DNA of 64,000 bases from Adiantum capillus-veneris (Eukaryota > Streptophyta > Polypodiopsida > Polypodiales > Pteridaceae). Position 1 is the stretch's first letter. The number at the start of each line of letters is the position of its first letter. This document shows positions 11,017 to 23,060 of the stretch, in pieces. The stretch lies in NCBI GenBank assembly GCA_014529385.2, contig CM043944.1, positions 81,708,384 through 81,772,383 on the forward strand. Reading direction: 5' to 3'. The position numbers and the translations under genes are program-made. The notes below the pieces were generated by a model that saw only the letters and a list, made by a program, of their open reading frames with translations, did not search any database and had not been told where the DNA came from.

Positions 11017-11037
11017 GGCTACTCCGTGGGGGCACCA
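11017..11037 (-). promoter_or_regulatory. Probable primer-binding site of the minus-strand gypsy element
   Basis: On the minus strand TGGTGCCCCCACGGAG lies just before the gag ATG. It closely resembles the site in element F (TGGCGCCCCCACGGAG at 39561), differing at one position. A short pyrimidine spacer (tcttc) separates it from a sequence ending CTCTCCA. Confidence 0.55.
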
Positions 11038-11042
11038 GAAGA

Positions 11043-11600
11043 TGGAGAGGGGGAATAGGGAACACACCCAGCACACCAAATGTCTGCCTCTCTATAGCCC
11101 AGGGATTCCACGGCACCCCTAACCTCTCAAATAACACCTTCAAATTGTCTAATTTGCATTAACAATCCCACCGTAACACATCGAGCTAACGCCTCGCAGC
11201 TTGCAAGAAACACCCTTCCACATATACACACCCACACTGCACAACTCACCCTTTTTACTCACAAAACACCCCAGCACTACCCTCCTAGTGACACCCTTCA
11301 AGCTGCAGGCAAACCCTCTGCAAACACCGGCAGGAGCAAGGGGAAAAAAAGGGGAATGGCGAGAAGCAACACAAGATGTAGGTGCTAACACTTGGTATTA
11401 TTTCATAGGGGGGTAGTATAGTAGAATATACAACTCCAATGGCAAGATTTGCACTACACACGCTTGCAACCTTCAATCACACCCTCTGGCAAAAAAAGCC
11501 CTAAAACCTTCACGTTTACATTCCTTTATAGGGGTGTATCTAGGAGGCCTAAAAAAGAAATAATGGGTGTGCTTCTCATCTCGTGCACTTCACTTTGAGC
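11043..11600 (-). repeat. Probable 5' LTR (R-U5 and TATA) of the minus-strand gypsy element
   Basis: The inner boundary is inferred from the primer site. A minus-strand CTATAAAGG at about 11523-11531 could be the promoter driving transcription leftward into gag. No second LTR is present for comparison, so the outer boundary is unknown and may lie well to the right. Confidence 0.4.
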
Positions 11601-13070
11601 TCTTTTTGGAATTTGTTTTGCATTGCTAGCACTTGTTATAGTTTATTTTTGGTAGCTTCTGCATGGTGTACACATCTCTCTAATGTCCGCCCAACTCGGC
11701 CGCCCTTGCACTTGCCCTTTGAATCCTTTGAACTCCTCTATCTTGCTTTGCTTGACTTTGGCTCTCCATTTCCCTTTGCTAGACCCTTGAATGGCCTCGG
11801 GCTCGCCTTCTCTTCATTGTGGGACCCCTCCCCTCCATGTGCTATTGGGGGGGGGCCTTGCTCTCAAAAAATTGGCGCGAGCACAGCCGCTTACGGAATG
11901 CCACATCATCCGATATCACACGGCAACGCCGCCGGACGCAGCAATGGTAGCGCGCCACTGCGCCGCCATCCCGACATTGTTAGGCTCAAAACAGCGCCCA
12001 GCACCGCCCAAAGCACCACCGCACAGAGCCCCTACGGGCTGCCATCGCTGAGGCAAGGAAGCTCTCACGCTTCACCACATGACTTACAAGAGCCCACGGC
12101 TTGCGTCATGTACCCTGATTTGTTGATTTCAACTAGCATATGTGGGATAAGCCCCCCTGCCATGTGGCAGTCACGGGCTCATCAAGCCTCCAAGGCCCTT
12201 GGATTTTATTTTATTTTTTAACTCCTTGCTTAGTTTTTTTTTTGGCCCTTCTCCTCCAGGCTCCCATTCCCTGTTCCAATAATGGACTACCAAGCCGTAA
12301 AGCCCGGTCAAAAACTCAATGAGTTGGCACTGAACTCATCAAACCTCACTGCATTTCACAATGTCCTGAGCCCTCGAAACGAGGCCGCAAAAACCAAGAA
12401 AACCACCTGTAGCCAATTCCGGGCAAATGCACCCAATCTTCAGACTGCTTTAACTTCCTGCTCCGGGCTCTGTTTGACATGGAGTCAATTCTTGCTAGCT
12501 TTGTATGATGCATATCCTGCTCTAGAACCTTGTCGAGGCTCAAAAGACGCCAAATGGCACACCTCCCCATGCGGTCAGGTAGGCACCAACCTAGCCCCCT
12601 GAAAAACTTCAATTGACCATAACTTGCAATCCGTGGCTCCTATCTGCAATCTGAAAAGATGGTTAGGCTCCATAAATTGAGCTCTACACACATGTACCTT
12701 GTTGTCCACTTGGACCACCTGGCCCCAGCTGCCCTGTCCGAAAAGAATCTACTACACATTGAACCTTCAACCTTCCATAACATGAGCTCCGTAGCTCGGT
12801 TTGATGAGTTGTCCGAACCTATTCCTTCAGCACTTCAATCTTTATATTCTTGGACCCAAAGACTGCACCTTACATCTCCTTCACCTGTTACTCAAATTAG
12901 GCCCTTTTGGAGCCTTTCTTGGCCTATAAACCGCATCAGTCATACAACTCCGCTGCTACCTATCAGCCCATGCTTTTCCTAGCTGCTCTAGCCCTTTGCC
13001 ATGCTTCTGCTAGCCTGCATATATCTGCCTATGCCACCTTCTAGAGTCGACACACTTTGGCTGCACCAAC
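11601..13070. other. Unclassified DNA, possibly LTR upstream region
   Basis: No recognisable gene. The 212-codon open frame at 11583-12221 shows no domain, and neighbouring frames are open over similar lengths because the DNA is C-rich on the plus strand. A run of G occurs near 11849. The stretch could be the U3 part of the LTR to its left. It ends where the satellite begins. Confidence 0.4.
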
Positions 13071-16000
13071 GTGTGAATTGAGTGTAGCTACTATGTTTAC
13101 TACCATTGAAGGTTTGGGGCAAAGGTCCACCCCTTGTCCAACCTACTATCCATTGTGTTATGGAGGTTTTAGCCTAAGGTGGTTTGAAGGTCCACCACCT
13201 GTCCAAGATAGTTCTATTGAAACAAGATATCTATGTTGTTTCAAGGTCAATGTGTGAATGGAGTGTAGATACTATGTCTATTAGCATGGATGGTTTGGGG
13301 AAGAGGTCCACCGCTTGTCCAACCTACTATCCATTGTGTTATGGAGGTTTTTTCCCTAGGTGGTTTGAAGGTCCACCACTTTTCCAAGCTAGATCTATTG
13401 GAAGAAGCTATCTCTATTGTTTCAATGTCAATGTGTGAAAGGAATGTAGCTACTATGTTTACTACCATGGATGGATTTGTACAGAGGTCTACCCCTTGTC
13501 CAACCTACTAATCATTGTGCTATGGAGGTTTTAGCCCAAGGTGGTTTAAAGGTCTGCCATCTTTCTAAGCTAGCTCTATTGAATAGTCCTATCTCAATTG
13601 TTTGAAGGTCAATTTGTGAATGGAGTGTAGCTACTAGATTTACTATCATGGATGGTTTGGGGCAGAGGTCCACCACTTGTCCAACCTACTATCTATTGTG
13701 TTCTTGAGGTTCTAGCCTAGGTTTGTTTGAAGGTCCACCACCTATCCAAGCTAGATAAATTGCACAAAAATATCTCTATTGTTTCAAATTCAATGTGTGA
13801 ATGGAGTGTAGCTACTTTGTTTACTACCATGGATGGTTTGGGACAAAGCTCCACCACTTGTCCAACGTACTATCCATTGTGTCATGGAGGTTTTAGCCCA
13901 ATATGGTTTGAAGGTCCACCACCTGTTCAAGCTAGCTCCACTAAAAGAATATATCTCTATTGTTTCAAGGTCAATGTGAGAATGGAGTGTAGCTACTTTG
14001 TAAACTACCATGGATGGTTTGGGACAGAGGTCCACCACTTGTGCAACCTACTATCCATTGTGTTATCGAAGTTTTAGCCCAAGGTTGTTTGAAGGTCCCC
14101 CACCTCTCCAAGCTAGCTCTATTGAAAGAAGCTATCTCTATTATTTGAAGGTCAATGTGTGAATGGAGTGTAACTACTATGTTTATTACCATGGATAGTA
14201 TGGGGAATAGGTCCACCACTTGTCCAACCTACTATCCATTGTGTTATGGAGGTTTTAGCCCAGGGTGCTTTGAAGGTGGACCACCTGTTCAAGCTATCTT
14301 TAACGTTTCAAGGTCAATGTGTGAATGGAGTGTAGCTAATATCTCTTTTACCATGGATGGTTTGGAGCATAGATCCACAACTTGTCCAATCTACTATCTC
14401 TTGTGTTATGGTGGGTTTATCCCTAGGTGATTTGAAGGTCCACCACCTATCCAAGATAGCTCTATTTAATAGTCGTATCTCTATTTTTTGAAGGTCAATG
14501 TGTGAATGCAGTGTAGCTATTATGTTTACTACCATGGATGGTCTGTGGCAGACGTACACCACTTGTCCAACCTACTATCCCTTGTGTTATAAATTTTTTA
14601 GTCCATGGTGGTTTGAAGGTCCACCACCTGTCTAAGCTAGCTCTATTGAATGAAGCTATCTCTATTCTTTGAAGGTCAATGTGTGAATGGAGTGTAGCTA
14701 CTATGTTTACTACCATGGATGGTTTGGGATAGAGGTCCACCGCTTGTCCAACTTTCTCTCCATTGTGTTATGGAGATTTTAGCCCTATGTGGTTTAAAGG
14801 TCAATCTATGAATGGAGTGTAGTTACTAATTTTACTACCATGAATGGTTTGGGACATAGGTTCACCACTTGTCCAACCTACTAACCATTGTATAATGAAG
14901 GTTTTAGCCCAAGGTGGTTTGAAGGTCCACCACCTGTCCAAGCTAGCTTTATTGAATAGTCCTATCTCTAGTCTAATCACGTGGATGGTTTGGGGTAGAG
15001 GTCCAGCACTTTTCCAACCTACTATCCATTGTGTTATTGAGTTTTTAGCCCAAGGGTTTGAAGGTCCACCACCTGTCCAAGCTAGATCTATTGAAAGAAG
15101 CTATCTCTATTTGTTTGAAGGTAATTGTGTGAATGGAGTAGAGCTACTATGTTTATTACCATTGATGGTTTGGCACAGAGGTCCACCACTTGTCCAACCT
15201 ACTAACCATTGTGTTGTGGAGGTTTTAGCCCAAGGTTGTTTGAAGATCCACCACCTATCCAAGCTAGCTCTATTGAAAGAATCTATCAGTATTGTTTGAT
15301 GGTGAAAGTGTGAATGGAGTCTAGCTACTATGTTTACTACAATGGAGGGTTTGGGAGAGAGGTCCATCACTTGTAAAACCTACTAACCATTGTGTTATGG
15401 AGGTTTTAGACCAAGGTGGTTTGAAGGTACACCACCTGTACAAGCTAGCTCTATTGAATATTCCTATCTCTACTCTGATAGCGTGGATGGTTTGGGATAG
15501 AGATCTAGCACTTGTCCAACCTACTATCCATTGTGTTATTGAGGTTTTATCCCAAAATGGTTTGAAGGTCCACCACCTGTCCAAGCTAGCTGTATTGAAA
15601 GAAGCTCTCTCTATTGTTTGAAGTTAATGTGTAAATGGAGTGTAGCTACTATGTTTACTACCATGGATGGTTTGGGTAGAGGACCATCACTTGTCCAACC
15701 TACTAGCCATTATGTTATGCATGTTTTAGCCCTATGTGGTTTGAAGGTCCACCACCTGTCCAAGCTCGCTCTATTGAATAGTCCTATCTCTACTCTGATA
15801 GAGTGGATGGTTTATACGGCTATATGTCCAACACTTGTCCAACCTACTATCCATTGTGTTATGGAGGTTTTAGCCCAAGGCGGTTTGAAGGTCTACCACC
15901 TATCCAAGCTAGATCTATTGAAAAAAGCTATGTCTATTGTTTGAATGTCAATGTGTGAATGGAATGTAGCTACTATGTTTACTACCATGGATGGTTTGGG

Positions 16001-17888
16001 GTAGAGCTCCACCACTTGTCCAACCTACTTTCCATTGTGTTATGGTGGTTTAAGTCCAAGTTGGTTTGAAGGTCCACCACCTGTCCAAGCTAGCTCTATT
16101 GAAAGAATCTATCTCTATTCTTTGAAGGTCAATGTGTGAATGGAGTGTAACTACCTTGTTTACTACCAAGGATAGTTTGGACAGAGGACCAACACTTGTC
16201 CAACCTACTAACCATTATGTTATGCAGGTTGTAGCCCTATGTGGTTTGAAGTTCCACAATTTGTCCAAGATCGGTCTATTGAATAGTCCTATCTCTACTC
16301 TGATAGCGTAGATGGTTTTGGCTAGAGGTCCAACTCTTGTCCAACCTACTATCCATTGTGTTATGGAGGTTTTAGCTCAAGGTGGTTTGAAGGTCTACCA
16401 CCTATCCAAGCTAGACTATTGAAAGAAGCTATCTCTATTCTTTGAAGGTCAATGTGTGAATGGAGTGTAGCTATTATATTTACTACCATGGATGGTTTGG
16501 GGTAGAGATCCACCACTTGTCCAACCTACTAACCATTGTGTTATGTAGGTTTTAGCCCAAAGTGGTTTGAAGGTCCACCACCTGTCCAAGCTAGCTCTAT
16601 TGCAAATTCCTACCTCTATTGTTTGAAGGTAAATGTATGAATGGAGTGTAGCTAATAGGCTTACTACCATGGATGGTTTGGGGCAAAGGTCCACACTTGT
16701 CCAACCTACTTTCCATTGGGTTCTGGAGGTTTTAGCCCAGGTTGGTTTGAAGGTCTACCGCCTATCCAAGCTAGATCTATTGAACAAAGCTATCTCTTTT
16801 GTTTCAAAGTCAGTGTGTGAATGGAGTGTAGATACTTTGTTTACTACCATGGATGGTTTGGGGCAAAGGTCCACCACTTATCCAACCTACTATCCATTGT
16901 GTTATGGAGGTTTTCGCCCAAGATTGTTTGAAGGTCCACCACCTGTCCAAGCTAGATTCTTTGAAAGAAGCTACCTCTATTGTTTCAAGGTCAATGTGTG
17001 AATGGAGTGTAGCTACTTTTTTTACTACCATGGATGGTTTGGGACAGAGGTCCAGCACTTGTCCAACCTATTATCTATTGTGTTATGGAGGTTTTAGCCC
17101 AAGGTTGTTTGAAGGTCCACCACCTATCCAAGCTAGCTCTATTGAACAGTCATATCTCTAGTTTGATCACGTGGATGGTTTGGGGTAGAGGTCCACTACT
17201 TGTCCAACCTACTAACCATTGTGTTATGGAGGTTTTAGCCCATGGTGGTTTGAAGGTCCATCACCTGTCCAAGCTAGCTCTATTGAATAGTCCTTTTTCT
17301 ATTTTTTGAAGGTCAAAGTGTGAATGGAGTGTATCTACTATGTTTAGTACCATGGATGGTTTGGGGTAGAGGTCCATCAGTTTTCCAGCCTGCTATCCAT
17401 TGTGTTATGGAGGTTTTATCCCTAGGTGGTTTGAAGGTCCACCAACTGTCAGAGCTAGCTCTATTGAAAATTCCTACCTCTATTGTTTGAAGGTCAATGT
17501 GTGAATGGAGTGTAGCTACTAGGCTTACTACCATGGATGGTTTGGGGAAGAGGTCTACTATCTTTCCAACCTACTATCCGTTGTGTTCCGGAGGTTTTAG
17601 CCTAGGTTGGTTTGAAGGTCCACCACCTATCCAAGCTAGATCTATTGAACAAATCTATCTCTATTGTTTCAAATTCAATGTTTGAATGGAGTGTAGCTAC
17701 TTTGTTTACTACCATGGATGGTTTGGGGCAAAGGTCCACCACCCTTCCACCCTATATCCATTGGTTTATGGAGGTTTTAGCCCAGGATTGTTTGAAGGTC
17801 CACCACCTGTTAAAGCTAGCTCCATTGAAAGAAGTTATCTCTATTGTTTCAAAGTCAATGTGTGAATGGAGTGTAGCTACTTTGTTAA
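13071..17888. repeat. Satellite-like tandem array, about 180-bp monomer, roughly 27 copies
   Basis: Each monomer runs through 'gtgtgaatggagtgtagc', 'accatggatggtttgggg', 'ggtccaccacttgtccaac', 'ctactatccattgtg', 'tatggaggttttagccc', 'tttgaaggtccaccacct' and 'gtccaagctagctctattga'. Starts fall at about 13071, 13251, 13431, 13611 and 13792, giving a 180-bp period. Some monomers (for example near 14960, 15470, 15780, 16290 and 17160) skip the 'gaatggagtg' part and are roughly 40 bp shorter. Copies are visibly diverged from each other. The many short open frames here are by-products of a period divisible by three. Confidence 0.95.
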
Positions 17889-19340
17889 AGAGCCACAAGA
17901 TTCACCACTTATCCCACCCAAATCTCCATTGTAGCATAGAGAGTTACAAGGTCCACAATGTAAGCTATGCATAGAGAATTGATCCAAAGTCTACCACTTG
18001 TCCAAACATAAGCTCTATTGAAGCATAGAGATCCACAAGGTCCACCACTTGTCCAACCCTAAGCTCTATTGAAGGATAGAGATCCACAAGGTCCACCACT
18101 TGTCCAAGCTAATCTTCATTACATCATATAGAGCCACAACATCCAATCAAAGCACATAGAGCCAAAATGTCCACAATCTAAGGTATGCATGGAAAATTAA
18201 TGCAACGTCCTTCTTCAAGCTAAGCTCCATTGAAGCATTGAGAGTCACTTAATTGAAGAATAGAGAGCCATAATGTCCAACACCTATTCAAGATAATCTC
18301 TATTGAAGCATTGAGTGACAGAAGGTCCACAATTTAAGCTAAGCATGGAGAAATGATGGGACATCCATCACTTGTTCAAGCTTAAGTTGTATTCAAGCAT
18401 AGAGAGCCACAAGTTCCACTGCTTGTCCAACCTAATCTCCATTGTATCATAAGTACTTACAAGGTCCAAAATTTAATATATGCATGGAGAACTGATGCAA
18501 GGTCCACCATTTATCCAAGCCTAAGCTCTATTGAAGCATAGAGAATCACAAGGTTCACCACTTGTTTAAGCTAAGATTTATTCTAGCATAGTGACCCACT
18601 CTATTGTAGAATAGAGAGCCATAAGGTCAACCACTTGTCCAAGCTAAGATCCATTGAAGCATAGAGAGCCACAAGGTCCACAATCTAATTTAGGCACGAA
18701 GAATGGATGCAAGGTTCCACCACTTGTCTAAGAAAAGTCCCATTAAAGCGTAAAAAGCAAGAAGGTCTATGACTTATCCAAGCTAAGGTCCAGTCAAGAA
18801 TAGTGAGATGCAAGGTCCACAATCTAAGTTAGGCATGGAAGAAAATGCATGGGTCCATCACTTATTTAATCTAAGCCCCATTAAAGTATAGAGAGCCACA
18901 AGGTCCACCAGTTGTTGAATCTAAGCTCATTTGAATAATACAGAGCCACAAGATCCTTAGTCTAAGCTGAAATGATGCAAGGTCTATCATTGAAGCCAAT
19001 TTCTATCATTAAAGAAAAAGAGTGATAATCTCTGAAACTTCTCCAAGCTAAACTCTATTATTGACACACAGATAGCCACAAGGTCCACCACTTGTCCAAT
19101 CTAAGATTCATTAAAGTATAGACAACCACAAGGTCTACAATCTAAGCTACGCATGGGGAATTGATACAAGGTCCACCACTTGTCCAATCTAAGCTCCATT
19201 GGAGCATAGTGAGCCACAAGGACCATAGTCTAAGCTAAGCATGGAGAATCAATGTAAGGTCCACCACATGTACAACCTATCATCGGCTATTATATTTAGC
19301 AGCATGGCTTGCTTGGTTTCTAGATCCACCACTTGTCTTC
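17889..19340. repeat. Degenerate tandem repeat related to the adjacent satellite
   Basis: Units of about 50-110 bp repeat the words 'gagccacaaggtccacca', 'cttgtccaa(g/t)ctaagctc', 'attgaagcatagag' and 'aagctatgcatggag'. The core 'ggtccaccacttgtccaa' is the same as in the 180-bp satellite, so the two arrays share ancestry or exchanged sequence. No coding potential was seen. Confidence 0.8.
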
Positions 19341-19424
19341 TATGTTGACAGATGACCCACTTGTCATATCCTTCTATCTCTTAGGAATAAGTCATGTTTG
19401 TTTGCATCTCTTTACATACCACCC

Positions 19425-21074
19425 TGTCATAAAATCTAATATCTAACTAACCCAAATGATTTTCTCATATTAAATTGATCACTTAATGTGGGAGAATAAA
19501 CGGGAACAAGTGTTAAGATATAGGTATGTGCTTTTAGATCTATCTCAACACGGGGCCAATGTAAAGGGGCCCAAAAGGGAGATGGTCTATCAAAGAGCAA
19601 GGCTAACCAATGGAGCATAAGACCTTAGGGTTAGCTTCATTGAAGACCTCCAATAAATGTGTGTAAAAGTCCTTTTGACCTTAAGTAAGCTAGGGCTGAG
19701 CTTGAGGTGGGAACCCGGCCCAAGCTCGAGGTGCTTGTCCTGCTTGAGGTGCTTGTCATGCTTGAGGTGTTTTTCATGCTTGAGGTGCTTGATTAACATG
19801 CTTGAGGTGCTTGACTGGCTCCATGCTTGAGGTGCTTGACTGGCTCCATGCTTGAGGTGCTTGACTTGCTGCATGATTAAAGTACTTGAGGTGCCTTGAG
19901 AAGCTTGCCTGAGATGCTTGTGGGAACCCCCCCTAGTTCAAGTGCTTTGTCATGCTTGGTGAGTAAGGTGCTTGATCACCTAAAAGTCAAAAGCATTCCT
20001 ACAAGAGGGGGGGCGAGCCCTTTTCCTAGGGCCTAGAGAGAGAACACCCACTCACACACACAAGGGAAGCCCATCTTGAAGAGGCAACAAGGACACATGT
20101 CAAGCCCCTACCCATGTTACCTTCATGTGTTGCTTGAAGCCTATTGGCTAGGCTTCAAAGGGGTCCAATGATAAATTACATGAATTATCTAATTGTTTTA
20201 GCATTTATCAAGTCCTCTCTCTCAAAGGGGAAAGGGGGACACTTGTCCCAAGGCTACCCATGTTGCTTGTAATGGCTCCTGCTTGTGATTGGCTAGGCCT
20301 CGAGGGGTCCAATGAGCTTCAGGCATGAGCTACAAGGGGGGGTCTACCCAAGCAAGCTAGGGGGGTGCCTAGGGGGTATACTCACCCACACACACTCACA
20401 AGCACTCTCATTGTGTGATATGCAAAGTGCAAGAGCTCCCTCTCCAAGCAAGTAGAGGTTGAGAGCCTACACCAACACTCTTGGCTATGGAGTGCAAATC
20501 CAACCAAGAGCCATGCTTCAATGCTTAGGCTTTCCATCTCCTTCTTCTTCATTACTATGCTATTATGTATGCTAGCAACAAGAGTATGATAAGTGAGGAA
20601 CTAATTCTTTCTCCTACGAAATGTTTCTTCTTCCTCTTCCCTACCCTCATTCCCTGCTAGCTCTCTCCACCTTCGAAGGTGTTTGAGGTCTTGGGACTGA
20701 GGCTTGGGATAGTTAAAGCTTTCTTCAAGTTTATGTTATGTTTGTGGTGCATGAAGCCTTCCATCTTCATGGCATCACCTAGGTCACAAGGAACACAAAG
20801 ACTGTATTGTAACAAGTCTCTCTTTATGGGAGAAATCATAATACAAATGCCTATTGGAGGGGGGACCGGCTCCACATAAATCCGGTCCTCAATTGTTGTC
20901 ATGTTCTCTAAACTCTCTCTCTTGCAAAAGTATTGTCTATGCCAAGTTAACTAATTGCTATGATTATGTTGCTATCTTCAATTATGTCTACCCGCTATGC
21001 TCACAAAATCATTTCTTGAAAGTACTCTCATTAAATTCCGCTATTCTCAAATTGAATAGGCAAATTCCATTACA
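19425..21074 (+). repeat. Solo LTR of the element B family
   Basis: This 1650-bp segment is the reverse complement of the LTRs of element B (24241-25932 and 31116-32572). It begins TGTCATAAAATCTAATATC and ends TCCATTACA. The sequence CCACCC occurs immediately before (19419-19424) and immediately after (21075-21080), which looks like a target-site duplication. With no internal sequence attached, it is best read as the product of recombination between two LTRs. It contains 'gcttgaggtgcttg' short tandem repeats at about 19725-19870. Confidence 0.88.
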
Positions 21075-21316
21075 CCACCCTGCAAAATAGACCCATATGT
21101 CTTTAGGCGGTGCTCCACATTCTTTACATTGGGACTAGTGCCGAATAAATATTTCTTGATGCGAGTTGCATTGTCGTGCCACTTATGCCCACATTGTTTG
21201 CATTCCACAAACAAAATTGTTTTGCCTTTCTCTATTTCCTCCACATATGTCCACTCTTTTCCTCGCACCATGCTTTCTGACTTCAACAAAATATACCCTA
21301 CAATCAATAGATACAC
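21075..21316 (-). pseudogene. BED-type zinc-finger fragment, hAT-transposase-like
   Basis: The minus-strand frame reads MVRGKEWTYVEEIEKGKTIL, then VECKQCGHKWHDNATRIKKY, then GTSPNVKNVEH. Trp, a CX2C pair, the RIKKYL helix and a downstream His are the layout of BED fingers at the start of plant hAT transposases and the DUF659 gene families derived from them. The frame runs into the solo LTR at 21074, so only the first domain remains. The usual second Cys of the finger is not obvious. The assignment rests on pattern only. Confidence 0.45.
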
Positions 21317-23060
21317 TATGATTACAATTTTTTACCATAATTGCGCAATGAGAAAGATAAAAGGTTATAGATATGATTTGCTAAATTAAAATGATGAATG
21401 AATAGTGTTAAGATAATATTTTAGGGAAAATCACCAATGGATATAGCATTCCTGGCTACTAGGAAGTAAAGAGCGTTTGCTCAAGACAACCTAGATGAGT
21501 GATGGAGTCATCTCACATTCCACTATCTATGTCTCTTGGAGGTAGGAGCTACTGCTCAAATTACACAACCAATCGACTCTAAAATAACTGAGGTCTCTAT
21601 CTTCTATATCAACATAGAGGTAAGAGCATGAGCTCATGATAACATCCATGTGACTCCTAAAAAGGTACTATGCATGACTAATATTCACTAGGAGGTAAGA
21701 GCTTTCGCTCAATCACAACCTAGTGAATTCTATAGGTGATCCACCATATTCACTTAGAGGTAAGAGCATAAGCTCAATAACAACCAAGTGAATCCTACTT
21801 CATACCTTAAGCCTCACTTGGAAATAAGAGAATCATCTCATAACAACCAAGAGGCCCTAAGTGGACCTATTCTATGTCTATATGGAGGTAAGAACATTTG
21901 TTCATGAGACAACCAAAAGACTGTACATGTATGTATATATCTTATCCATACTTAGAAGTAGGAGACCCTACTCAAACATCCAAGTATAGAAGTATTACAA
22001 TTTAAATAACCTTTGGTAACCTTTTAATTACACATAGAAATGTTTATTTTAATCTTCTAAATCAATGTCTTATCTACCTAGTGAATGATATGTTCCAAAA
22101 TGTATGAATTAACACTACATCTATGCACATATTATAGCTATGATAGATTTTAACTATCAAATATCACTTTTAGTATCTATTATAAAACAAATAGAACTAA
22201 GAGTATAGCCTCTAATGTTTAGAATTATACATTCTCACTAAGACACTACAGCTTTAAAAATAGCATATAATACTTAGAATTATTTATTTATCTATTCTAA
22301 AACAAAAAGAGCTAAGAGTATAGGCTCTAACATTTAGAATTATACATTCTCACTAAGACACTATAGCTAAAAAGATAGCCTTTAGTGCTTAGAATTATTT
22401 ATTTATACTAAAACAATAGCGTTAAATAATAAGTTCTATTGCTTAGAATTATAGATGATTCAAATCTATCCATTTTTTTTTATTTTTAATGTTTTAACAT
22501 TAAAAATAATCTATTTTCTTAAAAAATCAAAGGATTTTTTAAGTTGACAATTCAACCTTTCGATGTCAGGGGTAAGTTGACACTTTGGTGAAGGGAATTG
22601 TACTTAAAACACATAAATCTGGGCTTTTATACTATTTCAAAATTGATCGATACCCTATTAATCGATAGTCTTTCGATCGATTTGTAAGCAGTAAAACGTT
22701 ATTTTGAATAAAACTAACGTGGCAACGAATAACACGCGTGAATAAATCTTTGAAACGTATTAATTGACCATTATTCACAAATAGAACGCATGTCGAATAA
22801 CGAATCATGCAACCAAGCTTAGCGGCCGGCCAATCGACGTGAAGTGGAAAAAAGCAACCTTGATGTGAGCGTAAGGGCGTCAAGGGGTGCGCTCACAGGA
22901 AAAAGAAGAGCTCGGGTAAGAGAAGATCCTTCTCTAACACAGATTCCAAGCTAAAGAAGAAACTCAAGAACCTCAAGCTCTGGAACCTTAAGAACTCAAG
23001 AACCCAAGAATCACAAGAACCCAAGTTCCTCGTGAACTTAAGAACCCAAGACTTCAGGGT
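21317..23060. repeat. AT-rich DNA with two families of degenerate tandem repeats
   Basis: At 21460-21990, units of about 60-75 bp repeat 'cttggaggtaagagc', then 'gctca' and 'acaaccaagtgaatcc'; the words 'agagc' and 'gctc' face each other as a small inverted pair. At 22150-22470, units of about 110 bp repeat 'aactaagagtatagcctcta', 'tttagaattatacattctca' and 'ctaagacacta'. From about 22560 to 23060 the DNA is likely leader or LTR remnant of element A; no second LTR copy was found to define it. Confidence 0.6.

Noticed and set aside
11583-12221. 212-codon open frame
   Set aside because: No domain, low-complexity composition, and overlapping frames are open over similar lengths; there is no support for a gene.
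13184-17974. Many 60-120-codon frames on both strands in the satellite
   Set aside because: The repeat period is a multiple of three, so any stop-free unit yields chained frames. Sequences on the two strands mirror each other and show no domain.
13071-19340. Regular repeats that could suggest a CRISPR array
   Set aside because: Units are ~180 bp with no short conserved repeat alternating with unique spacers, there are no cas genes, and the context is eukaryotic.
22560-23060. 5' LTR of element A
   Set aside because: I could not match this stretch to the 3' LTR fragment at 34379-34494, so it is left unassigned.
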